Positions 24,123 to 32,693 of a stretch of 64,000 nucleotides of DNA are shown here, piece after piece; the stretch's first letter is position 1; the number at the start of each line of letters is the position of its first letter. The position numbers and the translations under genes were made by a program. The notes beneath the pieces are model-generated. The model saw only the letters and a program-made list of their open reading frames with translations. It was not told the DNA's origin and did no database searches. The stretch spans positions 310,001-374,000 of the forward strand of contig DASXUQ010000019.1 of the NCBI GenBank assembly GCA_036504735.1. The letters run 5' to 3'. The stretch comes from a bacterium (lineage in GTDB: Bacteria > Electryoneota > RPQS01).

Positions 24123-25279
24123 TGAAAAAGAGTATGCATTTCAATACCGCCTGCTTGCATGCGGGAATCGAACCGGAACCGGTAACCGGGGCGATCATGA
24201 CTCCCATATTTCAGACGTCCACTTATGTGCAGCCGGAACTCGGAGTCAACAAAGGGTTCGAGTACTCACGAACCGATAACCCCACGCGGCAGGTGCTGCA
24301 GCACGCGTTCGCGGCGCTGGAGGGCGGACGGTTCGGACTGGCCTTTTCCAGCGGCATGGCGGCGATTGACGCGCTGATTGCCACGCTGAATGCGGGGGAG
24401 CATGTGCTGTCCTGCGATGACGTTTACGGTGGCACTTACCGGCTTTTGAAGCGCGTGCGGGAAAAGCAGGGTGTGCAGTCGGACTTTGTGGATTTCTCCG
24501 ATCTGGCGGTTGTGGAGCGGCATATCCGGCCCCAAACGCGCTGGCTGTGGATCGAGTCGCCCACCAATCCGCTGCTGAAGATTCTGGATATCCGCGCACT
24601 GACAGACTTGGCGCACAAGCATAACGTGCGCGTGGCGGTGGACAACACCTTTATGACGCCCTATTTTCAGCGGCCGCTGGAACTGGGCGCGGATCTGGTC
24701 ATGCACAGCGCGACGAAGTTTTTGAACGGCCACAGCGACGTGGTGATGGGCGCGCTGATTACCAGTGACGAGCCGCTCTATGGCGAGTTGAAGTTCAACC
24801 AGAATGCCATCGGCGGCGTGCCGTCGCCCTTCGACAGTTTCCTCTGCCTGCGCGGCTTGAAGACTCTGGCGGTGCGCATGCAGCGGCATCAGGAGAATGC
24901 CTTTGACGTGGCGAATTTTCTGGCCGGACGCAAGGACGTGAACTGGGTCCGCTATCCGGGGCTGCGTACGCATCCGCAGTTCGAACTGGCCAAGCGGCAG
25001 ATGAGCGGCTTCGGCGGTATGGTAAGCTTTGAGCTTTCCGGCGGCCTCGAAGCGGCGCGGGCCTTTGCCAAAAGTCTGAAGCTGTTTTCGCTGGCGGAGT
25101 CTCTGGGCGGTGTGGAATCGCTGTGCGATCATCCGGCCATCATGACCCACGCATCGGTTCCCAAAGAGTCGCGCCAGAAGCTGGGCATCAGTGACGGACT
25201 GATCCGCCTGTCCGTCGGCATCGAGAGCGCGGACGATCTGGTCGCCGATCTGGAGCAGGCCTTTGCCGCGGTGAAGTAA
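24122..25279 (+). CDS. Trans-sulfuration enzyme (cystathionine gamma-synthase/lyase family, PLP)
   Basis: 385 residues of the Cys/Met-metabolism PLP family: TPIFQTSTYV and YSRTDNPTR at the front, SSGMAAIDALIATL for phosphate binding, WIESPTNPLLKILD, and the PLP lysine in HSATKFLNGHSD. The C-terminus has PAIMTHASVPKE and DGLIRLSVGIES. Family members include MetB, MetC, MegL and mammalian-type CTH. Sequence by eye cannot separate synthase from beta- or gamma-lyase. It is translated in step with a methyltransferase, with no other Met genes nearby. Its role is synthesis or breakdown of cystathionine, with homocysteine or cysteine as products. Confidence 0.92.
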   Translation: MKKSMHFNTACLHAGIEPEPVTGAIMTPIFQTSTYVQPELGVNKGFEYSRTDNPTRQVLQHAFAALEGGRFGLAFSSGMAAIDALIATLNAGEHVLSCDDVYGGTYRLLKRVREKQGVQSDFVDFSDLAVVERHIRPQTRWLWIESPTNPLLKILDIRALTDLAHKHNVRVAVDNTFMTPYFQRPLELGADLVMHSATKFLNGHSDVVMGALITSDEPLYGELKFNQNAIGGVPSPFDSFLCLRGLKTLAVRMQRHQENAFDVANFLAGRKDVNWVRYPGLRTHPQFELAKRQMSGFGGMVSFELSGGLEAARAFAKSLKLFSLAESLGGVESLCDHPAIMTHASVPKESRQKLGISDGLIRLSVGIESADDLVADLEQAFAAVK

Positions 25280-25463
25280 CGCACCTTATTGCTGGCGGAC
25301 AAACCGACACGGGAGGCGGTTATGGTTCAGCACGCACATTTCAAGAAATGTTTCTGGAAAGCCTTGCTGCACGGGTTGTGGCAGGGCTTTGCTGTGATGG
25401 GCGGCAGGTGAGGTTGCTTGAAGCACTGCTGTTGAAATAACAACTAAGCTGGGGAGGGAACCC

Positions 25464-28385
25464 ATGCATCGCACTTTTTGGCTTGTACCGCTGTTGCTGA
25501 CGGCGTTGATCTCTTCAGCATCCGCCGACACCACGTGGGTTTCGGGCGCGGTTTCGGGCAGTTGGGCTGTAGGTGGAAGCCCGTATGTGATCACAGACTC
25601 GGCGTGGGTGAACAGTAACACGACGCTGACGGTGGACGCCGGAGTGGAAATTCTGCTGCCGGACTTTTCCTCCCGCTTCAATCTGGGCGGTGTGTTACGG
25701 TTGGAAGGCACGGCTGCAGATTCGGTGATCCTGAATCTTGCGTCTCCCGGCGCGCGAATTACGGGTTCAAGGCAGCATCCCGGACGGCTGGCGCAGTGCA
25801 CGTACGTGACGTTCGCCGGCGCGGGCGAATGCTATACGTTCGTGGACACCGTGTCGTTTTCGCATTGCCGTTTCCAGACAGGGAACCGACCCTGGGACTG
25901 GGAAGCCCGTTTGGTAACCGCCCGCCATTCCTTCCTGCGAAACCTCACCGCCAATTTCGCCAACATCGTTTTGGATAGCACCACCCTCAACGGCGAAATT
26001 TTCACATGGCGATCTGTGACCGCCCGTTCCCTCTGCCGCGCCATGGCTGAGGAAGGCGACAGTATCATGCAATCCACCCTCGATGCCTTCGGCAGCGTAG
26101 ACATATCGAATTCCGACATCGAGAGTGTGAACTCCGATGGCTTTGATAGCTCGCGAGCCGTTACGGTAGTGAACTGCCGCCTTGGCAGTCTCTCGGTAGG
26201 GAGTTCCTCGCATGTGGAAGTCCGCAACTGCGTTCTGAATAGCTTCCGGATGACAAACTGTCAGGGCATCGTACACGGGAATTCGATCTCATGGAGAAAT
26301 CCAAGCGATCTGGACAACCCATTGCCTCTGCAAGTCGTAAACAACACCTTTACCTACACCGGTGACTGCTTTGCTTGCGCTCCTCAATACTTTCTGCAGG
26401 GCAGCTCTACCAATAGCGGTCTGGTCCTCGCGAACAATATCTTCTACTCGACACAGCCGAATCTGCAGGTCTTTAGCCCAGTGTCCGGATCGTTCGTGAC
26501 TCCGCCGCATCATAATCTGGTGTGGGGGATGGATGATCCGTGGGGCGAACAGCACCCGTCCGGGCCGGGCAACATTACGGCTGATCCGCTGTTTGATCCG
26601 GATGGAAATTACACAGCAGTGCAATTTGGCTCTCCGGCGATCAATGGAGGAGATCCGGCGATGCTTGATCCGGATGGCTCCGTCTCGGACATCGGTGCAT
26701 GGTGGTGGGATCATCACCAGAATCACCCGCCGGTTATTTCCACACCTCGCCATCTGTCCGTTCGGTGGGGAGAGATCCTCGATCTGACCATCACTGCCCG
26801 GGATGAGAACCGTGTTCAGTTTACCTTTCCCGATGCCCTTCCGGTTTGGATGCAGGAGGCCAGCCATGTGGATCAAGTGACAAGCAGTCGGTTGTTTATC
26901 GGACGGGTGCCGTTCGGCGCCGCCTCGTTTGCGGTGCGCGTTATTGCCACAGACAATTTTGGCCTGACAGATACGAACACGATTCAGGTCGACATTTATC
27001 CCCGTTCCTCCCTGACGGACACCATATCAGGGGTGCTGACTGCGGACTATTCCCCTTATGTTGCGCACCATGATGTGTATGTCCCGGCGGGAGACACGCT
27101 GAGGGTCGAACCGGGGGTGCGGATCCAGTTGGATTCGGTAACCTGCGGAAATGCGCTGGTCGTTCAGGGGCTGCTCATCGCGGCAGGGACGACACAGGAC
27201 AGTATTTACTTTGAGACATGGTCGAACTCGGCGTGGAGTGGCATCCGGCTGCAAGGTCCGGCCGCCAGCGCACAACTGGAGTATTGCCGTGTGGCCGGAG
27301 CACAACCCTGTATGGAGGGGGACAACTTCCGGCGGTGGGAAGTGAACCACTCCACGATTGCAGACACCCGAAATACGACTTACCACGGGATCAATTTCTG
27401 GAGTTGGTCGGACTCTTTGATTATCAGGAACTGTGACGTTACCATCGGGGGAGATTCGCGGTTGGCGGTGGGCCGGTTCAGGTTTGAGAACAACCGGATG
27501 GATGTGCCTTACTTGTCTTTTTCCGGCGTGAACACCGATGGAGATATTCGCTCCTGTCTGTTTGCGAACGATTGGGGTTACCTCAGCTTCGCAGGTTCAC
27601 ACCGTGTGACCATCGAGAACAACCTGTTCCCCTACAGCCCAGGCCTCTCTTTAGGGGACGGTGCGGGCACCCGCATTATTCGTGTCCTGGGCAACACGTT
27701 CTGTCATGGCGGGAACTATTTGGGAGGGTCCATGCATGCCGGTGACAGCCTTGTCGTCGTGAACAATATTTTCAGCGGGTGCTTGAGAGCCGCGCTCGAG
27801 ATAACGATCTCTGGTGACACCAGTGCCCTTTCGATCCGCAACAACTGCTTCTGGCAGAATCAGCAGAATTTTGATTTCGATGATTTCGCTTGGCCCTCGC
27901 TGGGCACTCTGGCCACCACCAATCTCAATGGCGACAGCACCGACATCTACGGCAACCTCTTCATGGATCCCGTGTTTGCGGATACCGTGGAATACCATCT
28001 GAGCGCGGAGTCGCCATGCATTGATGCGGGACTGGATGTGGGGTTGCCGTTTGTGGGGCGCGCGCCGGATATGGGTACATGGGAATATGGGATGAGTGCG
28101 GTCCCGGAACATCAGGCGGCAATCGCGGAAGTCCCATCGCTTGTTGTCTATCCCAATCCCTCCAATGGCTGGCCTTCACTGCAGCTTGCGCCGGAATGGT
28201 TTGCCCAAGGTCCGGTCACGGTGAGGGTGTACAATGTTCTGGGACAAAACGTGTGGGAGCAGGCGCTGCCCTCAGCAACAGGCGGTCTGCCGGCTGCCCC
28301 TGCGGCGTACGTGTCGGGTTTGTACGTGCTCAAGGTTTCCAATTCGCAGCGGACGATGCTGCAGAAGTTTGTAGTGCTGAAATAG
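25464..28385 (+). CDS. Secreted beta-helix protein with cadherin-like domain and sorting domain
   Basis: 973 residues with a signal peptide (1-21, ending SSASA). Two right-handed beta-helix regions (about 25-415 and 520-860) each begin with a VDAGVEILLPD/VEPGVRIQLDS strand and run through repeated NCxxxxxG and NNxF turns. A cadherin/PKD-like module sits between them (about 425-515, RWGEILDLTITARDEN to VIATDNFGLTDTNTIQVDIYP). The last 75 residues are a sorting domain (VYPNPSNGW, YNVLGQNV, GLYVLKV, terminal Lys). Beta-helix proteins of this kind bind or cleave polysaccharides or form adhesins. No catalytic triad was recognised. GGGAGG precedes the ATG. Confidence 0.87.
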   Translation: MHRTFWLVPLLLTALISSASADTTWVSGAVSGSWAVGGSPYVITDSAWVNSNTTLTVDAGVEILLPDFSSRFNLGGVLRLEGTAADSVILNLASPGARITGSRQHPGRLAQCTYVTFAGAGECYTFVDTVSFSHCRFQTGNRPWDWEARLVTARHSFLRNLTANFANIVLDSTTLNGEIFTWRSVTARSLCRAMAEEGDSIMQSTLDAFGSVDISNSDIESVNSDGFDSSRAVTVVNCRLGSLSVGSSSHVEVRNCVLNSFRMTNCQGIVHGNSISWRNPSDLDNPLPLQVVNNTFTYTGDCFACAPQYFLQGSSTNSGLVLANNIFYSTQPNLQVFSPVSGSFVTPPHHNLVWGMDDPWGEQHPSGPGNITADPLFDPDGNYTAVQFGSPAINGGDPAMLDPDGSVSDIGAWWWDHHQNHPPVISTPRHLSVRWGEILDLTITARDENRVQFTFPDALPVWMQEASHVDQVTSSRLFIGRVPFGAASFAVRVIATDNFGLTDTNTIQVDIYPRSSLTDTISGVLTADYSPYVAHHDVYVPAGDTLRVEPGVRIQLDSVTCGNALVVQGLLIAAGTTQDSIYFETWSNSAWSGIRLQGPAASAQLEYCRVAGAQPCMEGDNFRRWEVNHSTIADTRNTTYHGINFWSWSDSLIIRNCDVTIGGDSRLAVGRFRFENNRMDVPYLSFSGVNTDGDIRSCLFANDWGYLSFAGSHRVTIENNLFPYSPGLSLGDGAGTRIIRVLGNTFCHGGNYLGGSMHAGDSLVVVNNIFSGCLRAALEITISGDTSALSIRNNCFWQNQQNFDFDDFAWPSLGTLATTNLNGDSTDIYGNLFMDPVFADTVEYHLSAESPCIDAGLDVGLPFVGRAPDMGTWEYGMSAVPEHQAAIAEVPSLVVYPNPSNGWPSLQLAPEWFAQGPVTVRVYNVLGQNVWEQALPSATGGLPAAPAAYVSGLYVLKVSNSQRTMLQKFVVLK

Positions 28386-28405
28386 GATCTCCGATGAGTC
28401 CATTA

Positions 28406-28443
28406 AGACAGGCCCGGCTCACCGCCGGGCCTGTCTCTTTTTT
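28406..28443 (+). terminator. Intrinsic terminator after the beta-helix protein gene
   Basis: A perfect 13-bp stem, AGACAGGCCCGGC (28406-28418) with GCCGGGCCTGTCT (28424-28436), followed by CTTTTTT. Confidence 0.9.
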
Positions 28444-28490
28444 GAAGAAAACCTGTTGCCGTCTATCAACCGCCGAAGGCGATTCGGCGG

Positions 28491-28506
28491 TGGTCTAAGG
28501 TTTGCA
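28491..28506 (+). promoter_or_regulatory. Possible sigma54 promoter for the CheY/CheX pair
   Basis: TGG (28491-28493) and TTGCA (28502-28506) give the invariant GG-N10-GC spacing. The -24 box (TGGTCT) matches TGGCAC only in part. It lies 56 nt before cheY, after a terminator. Confidence 0.4.
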
Positions 28507-28561
28507 AGCTGTTTAGCTCGTTCGGTTTCACCCTCGCGACGCAGCGAACTTAGAGGCAATT

Positions 28562-28942
28562 ATGGCGATACTGATTGTAGATGATTCCACGACGATGCGA
28601 CGGATTGTCAAACGCAGCGTGGACGAAATGAAGCAAGAGGCGCTGGAAGCACCCGACGGCATGCAGGCGCTGAAGATTATCGAAGAAAAGCCGGAAGCTA
28701 TTCAACTGGTGATTCTCGACTGGAATATGCCGGGAATGACCGGGCTGGAAGTGCTGAAGACGATCAAGGGGAATCCCCGGTACAAGGACATCACGGTGAT
28801 GATGCTGACCTCCGAGGCCGATCAGAACTGCGTGGTGGACGCGCTGAAAGCCGGCGCGCAGAACTATTTGACCAAGCCGTTCGATGCAAAGATGTTGATG
28901 CTGAAGATTCAAGAGAGCCTGACGCTGGCCGCCAAGGCGTAA
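28562..28942 (+). CDS. CheY-like single-domain response regulator
   Basis: 126 residues, a complete receiver with all key residues: Asp7/Asp8 (VDDS), phospho-acceptor Asp53 (ILDWNMPGM), Thr83 (MLTSEA) and Lys105 (LTKPF). No output domain. The sequence opening DDSTTMRRIVKRSVDE is CheY-typical. The next gene, 36 nt on, encodes a pseudoreceiver-CheX protein, so phosphorylation and dephosphorylation of this CheY are likely encoded together. Motility relevance is supported by motAB elsewhere in the window. AGAGG precedes the ATG. Confidence 0.92.
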   Translation: MAILIVDDSTTMRRIVKRSVDEMKQEALEAPDGMQALKIIEEKPEAIQLVILDWNMPGMTGLEVLKTIKGNPRYKDITVMMLTSEADQNCVVDALKAGAQNYLTKPFDAKMLMLKIQESLTLAAKA

Positions 28943-28978
28943 GTGACAACGCTTGCCAACCCCGGAGATTGTTATCCC

Positions 28979-29842
28979 ATGAGCCTCGAAGTTGCATTGA
29001 TTGATTTTCCCCGGCTGCAGGAGCAGATTGCCACCCGGCTCCTCGCCCAGCATAACGCCAATGTGCGCCGCGTTGACCACAACGAGGCTGCCGCGCGTCT
29101 GGATGTGTTTGATCTTGCCCTGTTCTTCTGGCCGGACACCGGCGCGGATGCGCCCTCCCGCCTGATGCAGATCCGGGCCAATGAGAGCGGCAAAGATGTC
29201 CCTATCGTCCTCGTCACCAGCGAATCCGGACGGCGCAACGCGGAAGCGTCGCTGGGCCGCAACACCCAGCTCGAATTCCTGGTCACGCCGCTTCAGCCAC
29301 AGCTTGTGGCACGGAAGCTGGCCGCCATGCTGGGCAGCCAGAAAGAGGTGATACAGCCCGCGCATCTCGATGCCGAATATGTGAACCCGTTCATCACGGC
29401 CACCCTCGACACTCTGAAACAGATGGCGGATATGGACTGCGAGCGGACGGGGTTGTCCGTACGCACCGAAGCGGCCACCAAAGGCCATATCTCGGGCACA
29501 ATGGGTCTGTCCGGTGCCGCCGAAGGTTTTGTCGCCATTACCTTCAATGACAGTCTCGCCCGCAAGGTGGTCTGCCGGATGTTGCAGATGAACCCGGGTG
29601 AGGAAAAGGACGAAGATATTCGTGACACGGTGGGCGAACTCATGAATATCATCGCCGGCGCCGCCAAGGCCGACCTGATTCACACCGACCACAGTTTCAT
29701 GTTGTCACTGCCCACGGTGATCGTCGGCGGTCCGCACTCGGTGGGACAGATCCGCGGCATCCCCGTCATCGTCATCGAATTTACCACTCAGGGGGAGACC
29801 TTCGAAGTCATGGTCTGCCTCATGCCGAAGAAGAAGGCATAA
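28979..29842 (+). CDS. Pseudoreceiver-CheX fusion (CheY-phosphate phosphatase-like)
   Basis: 287 residues from the ATG at 28979, chosen for GGAG upstream; an in-frame GTG at 28943 would add 12 residues. The N-terminal 115 residues have a receiver-like alternation but lack the acidic pair, the phospho-Asp (strand 3 ends LALFFWP) and the conserved Lys (VTPLQP), so it is a pseudoreceiver. Residues about 130-280 are a CheX domain with the catalytic Glu-x2-Asn (DTVGELMNII), needed to pull the phosphate from CheY-P. It probably resets the CheY encoded just upstream. The pseudoreceiver may localise it or sense a ligand. Confidence 0.85.
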   Translation: MSLEVALIDFPRLQEQIATRLLAQHNANVRRVDHNEAAARLDVFDLALFFWPDTGADAPSRLMQIRANESGKDVPIVLVTSESGRRNAEASLGRNTQLEFLVTPLQPQLVARKLAAMLGSQKEVIQPAHLDAEYVNPFITATLDTLKQMADMDCERTGLSVRTEAATKGHISGTMGLSGAAEGFVAITFNDSLARKVVCRMLQMNPGEEKDEDIRDTVGELMNIIAGAAKADLIHTDHSFMLSLPTVIVGGPHSVGQIRGIPVIVIEFTTQGETFEVMVCLMPKKKA

Positions 29843-29855
29843 ACTTTCAGCTTGC

Positions 29856-29892
29856 AAAAAGGGCTGTCCGAACGTTTCGGACAGCCCTTTTT
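29856..29892 (+). terminator. Intrinsic terminator after cheX
   Basis: A perfect 17-bp stem 29856-29872 with 29876-29892 (core GGGCTGTCCGAA/TTCGGACAGCCC) flanked by A5 and T5, loop of 3 nt. Confidence 0.92.
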
Positions 29893-29965
29893 GTTTTGGC
29901 AATCTGCGTGAATTGTCCCGTAGTCAAGTGGGACGTTTCAGTTGCACCTAAATATAGGCGGCCAT

Positions 29966-29994
29966 TTGAGAAAAACAAACGAAAGCTTTATATT
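29966..29994 (+). promoter_or_regulatory. Sigma70 promoter for the envelope polysaccharide operon
   Basis: TTGAGA (29966-29971), a 17-nt spacer, TATATT (29989-29994), each one mismatch from consensus. The start would be near 30001, giving about 110 nt of leader before the GT2 gene. Confidence 0.6.
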
Positions 29995-30112
29995 ATGAGC
30001 ACCTGTTCACACATCTTTCACGGACGCGCATCAAATATCGCCTTTGCGCGCATGAATGTGGATAACTTCGCCCGAATACTATTTTAAGTCTCCAGTTTTG
30101 GTCCTATCCCCT

Positions 30113-30904
30113 ATGCCGCCAGCCGTCACCGTTTCCATTCCCATTTATAATGCCGAACGCTACCTTGCCGAATGCCTGCAGTCCATCAAGGCGCAGACCT
30201 TCGATAATTTCGAGGTTGTAGCCGTGCTGGATGGCTGCAAGGACAAATCCGAAGAGATCCTGATGGATCTGAAGGATGAGCGCTTCCGCGTGGTCAAGAA
30301 CGAGCGCAACATGGGAGTGATCTCGGGCCTGAATCAGGGCATCCAGCATGCTACGGCGCCGCTGCTGGCACGCATGGACTCGGATGATATCATGCTGCCG
30401 GACCGTTTGCGCAAGCAGGTAGACTACATGAACGCCCATCAGGACGTCGCGCTGCTCGGAACCTGGTTTGACTACATGGATGAGACCGGGCGGATCTTCA
30501 AAAAGCCCTTTCCCTTCTCGGCGGAGCATGACGCCATCAAGCGCGAATTCCGCGTACGCAATTGCATCGGCGGACCGACCATGATGTTCCGCACCGAGCA
30601 ACTGCGAAAAATGGGCGGATACATTCCGGATTTCCCGATGGCCGAGGACCTGACCATCAGTCTGCGTTATCTGGTGGAAGGTTTGCGTCTGGCCAATCTG
30701 CCCGAAGTGCTGGTGCATTACCGCTTTTATGCCGCGTCAAATTCGCAGGCACGGATGAAATACTCCAACGACCTCTCCAAGCTCTCCTATGACCGTTACG
30801 GGCCGCTGATCTGGGGCAAGGACGCGCCGGATATCGATTTCAACGCGACGCTGGGCCAACGCATCGTGCGCAAGTTCAAACGGGTTCTGCACGGCAAATG
30901 GTAG
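30113..30904 (+). CDS. Family 2 glycosyltransferase
   Basis: 263 residues from the ATG at 30113 (an upstream in-frame ATG at 30056 would add 19 residues of non-family sequence). GT-A fold: VSIPIYNAERYLAECLQSI at the start, VLDGCKDKSEEIL, and the metal-binding RMDSDDIMLPDR. C-terminal features include GGPTMMFR and MAEDLTISLRYLVEG. It transfers a sugar from a nucleotide donor to a glycan or lipid carrier. It overlaps the flippase gene by 7 nt and opens an operon leading to lpxB, so it likely builds O-antigen, core or an exopolysaccharide. Confidence 0.92.
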   Translation: MPPAVTVSIPIYNAERYLAECLQSIKAQTFDNFEVVAVLDGCKDKSEEILMDLKDERFRVVKNERNMGVISGLNQGIQHATAPLLARMDSDDIMLPDRLRKQVDYMNAHQDVALLGTWFDYMDETGRIFKKPFPFSAEHDAIKREFRVRNCIGGPTMMFRTEQLRKMGGYIPDFPMAEDLTISLRYLVEGLRLANLPEVLVHYRFYAASNSQARMKYSNDLSKLSYDRYGPLIWGKDAPDIDFNATLGQRIVRKFKRVLHGKW

Positions 30905-32382
30905 CACAACCGACGCCTGCTCCGTCCCGCTCCGCGCTGGGCAATGCCACCGTTCTAACGGTGGGCGCAGCGGCGGAGACCGTATTGCAATTTTCCTTTC
31001 TGGTGATTGCCGGACGGCAGCTTGGACCTGAAGAGTTCGGCTTCTACGGCTATCTGCTGTCGATTGTAACCATGGCCGTCGCCCTCGCGCACTTCGGGCT
31101 TCCCGTCGTCGGCGTGCGGGAACTGGCGCAGCGCCCGGACAATGAGCATTCCACGCTGGCGGCGATCTTCCGCATTCGCGCGCTGCTTTCTGTGACAATC
31201 TTCGCGGCGGCGTTCTTCACCGCGCTGGTCTCGCCGGTCACTCCCACGCACCGCGTCGCGGTCTGGCTGACGTTCGCCTATCTGCTCTTTGTGCCCTTCG
31301 ACTTATCGCTGCTGTTTGATGCCCGCAAACTCTCGCGCTGGGACGTTCCCGGCAAACTGGCGGGGCGGCTGGTGTCGGTTGGATTGCTGATGTTGCTCTG
31401 GCAAGTAAAGGGCACTGTCACGGTCGTGGATGTGGCGCTGTGTTCTTCGGTGCTGATGCTGGTCAGCGTGTCCGTAGGCTGGCAGGTTGGCCGCAAACTA
31501 TCCTTGCCGCTGCGCTGGCTTGTGCCCACCACCGAGACGTGGAGGCTGATACGCGCGTCCGCGCCGGTGCTCTGGTCCAATGGGATGACCATCGCCTTTA
31601 CTCAGAGTCAGGTGATTCTGCTCAAGTGGCTCTCGACCGCGCTGGAGACCGGCTACTACTCTCTGGCCAGCCGTTTGATGATGCCGGTGCTGGTGTTTCG
31701 CGGTGTGCTTTATCGCGTGATGCTGCCGCTGGTGTCGGAAGTGGCGCTGGACCGTGCCGCGTTGACTGCGCGGCTCGAACGGCTGCTGATGGTGCTGGCG
31801 TTGATCTTCATGCCCGCGGTAGCGCTGGCAATTCCCGTGGCGGAAGTGATTCTTGTGCCGGTCTTCGGACCGGAATACGCCGGCGCGGTGCTGCCGTTTC
31901 AGATCAGCGTGAGTGTGCTCTGGCTGACCGGCATGGGCGCGATGTTCGGAACATCGCTCTTGGCATCGGGCGACGCCAAGACTCCCACCATCGGCCTGAC
32001 GTGGGGCTGCACCCTGAGCCTGATCTTCGCGGCGCTGACCGTTCCGCGCTACGGGGCTACGGGCGCGGCGTGGTCATCGTGTCTGGGCGAACTGGTCTCC
32101 GTAGCGTACACGCTGCCCCGATTTCTCAAACAGTGCCGTCCGCAGATTATGGGCCGGCTGCTGCGCGTGGCCTTCACCTCGCTGTGCGGCACCGCGCTCT
32201 ATTATGGTCTGCATCTGACCGTTTCCGTTCCTAAGGCAGCCGCGCTGGGAATTGCGTGTGTCGCCTTGCTGATGGGGCTGAGGCTCATCGGAGAGATTTC
32301 TCCCGCCGGATTGCGCTCGCTGTTTTCCCTCTTCCGCAAGCCTTCCGCCAACACGGCGGAAAAGCAGCCGGTGGATCTCTAA
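30898..32382 (+). CDS. Polysaccharide flippase (Wzx/MOP superfamily)
   Basis: 494 residues with about 12-14 membrane helices and the MOP-superfamily N-terminus (GNATVLTVGAAAETVLQFSFLVIAGRQLGPEEFGFYGYLLSI). EPEFG-like residues and a basic loop (LFDARKLSRWDVPGKL) follow. The protein probably exports undecaprenyl-linked oligosaccharide across the inner membrane. Its start lies inside the end of the GT2 gene (7-nt overlap). The C-terminal tail after the last helix is short and charged. The substrate cannot be inferred. Confidence 0.9.
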   Translation: MVAQPTPAPSRSALGNATVLTVGAAAETVLQFSFLVIAGRQLGPEEFGFYGYLLSIVTMAVALAHFGLPVVGVRELAQRPDNEHSTLAAIFRIRALLSVTIFAAAFFTALVSPVTPTHRVAVWLTFAYLLFVPFDLSLLFDARKLSRWDVPGKLAGRLVSVGLLMLLWQVKGTVTVVDVALCSSVLMLVSVSVGWQVGRKLSLPLRWLVPTTETWRLIRASAPVLWSNGMTIAFTQSQVILLKWLSTALETGYYSLASRLMMPVLVFRGVLYRVMLPLVSEVALDRAALTARLERLLMVLALIFMPAVALAIPVAEVILVPVFGPEYAGAVLPFQISVSVLWLTGMGAMFGTSLLASGDAKTPTIGLTWGCTLSLIFAALTVPRYGATGAAWSSCLGELVSVAYTLPRFLKQCRPQIMGRLLRVAFTSLCGTALYYGLHLTVSVPKAAALGIACVALLMGLRLIGEISPAGLRSLFSLFRKPSANTAEKQPVDL

Positions 32383-32459
32383 GCCTGCACCCTGTTCTCC
32401 GTTTTTTGATCGTGTGGGGCATCGTCATTATCGTGCTCGTTCAACCTTGAGGCATAGCC

Positions 32460-32693
32460 TTGCATTCTCCAAATTTTGACCGGTTGGCCGGCGTGCGCCG
32501 CAACCGGCGATTCCGCAACCTTTGGATGGGTCTTGCCATCACCAGTTTCTTCTTTATTGCGATTTTCGGGATCGACCCGATGGTCAGCTCGACGCCACCT
32601 AAAGTGGCGCTGCTCGCCGTTCTCGGCGGGTTACTTGTGGTCTCTGCGTCTTTTGCCATTTACTTTCACATGAGATTTCTCACCCGTGAATAA
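32460..32693 (+). CDS. Small two-helix membrane protein
   Basis: 77 residues from a TTG start with GAGG 8 nt upstream. A basic N-terminus (RRNRRFRNLW) and two membrane helices (about 22-38 and 48-70) are followed by a short HMRFLTRE tail. It has no recognised family. Its end overlaps the Gfo/Idh gene by 8 nt, which gives the latter its coupled GTG start and argues that this small ORF is translated. It may be a membrane anchor or modulator for the neighbouring flippase or lipid A enzymes; this is inference. Confidence 0.65.
   Translation: MHSPNFDRLAGVRRNRRFRNLWMGLAITSFFFIAIFGIDPMVSSTPPKVALLAVLGGLLVVSASFAIYFHMRFLTRE

Noticed and set aside
25392-25410. Sigma54-like TGGCAG...TTTGC before the beta-helix gene
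   Set aside because: GG to GC spacing is 9, not the invariant 10.
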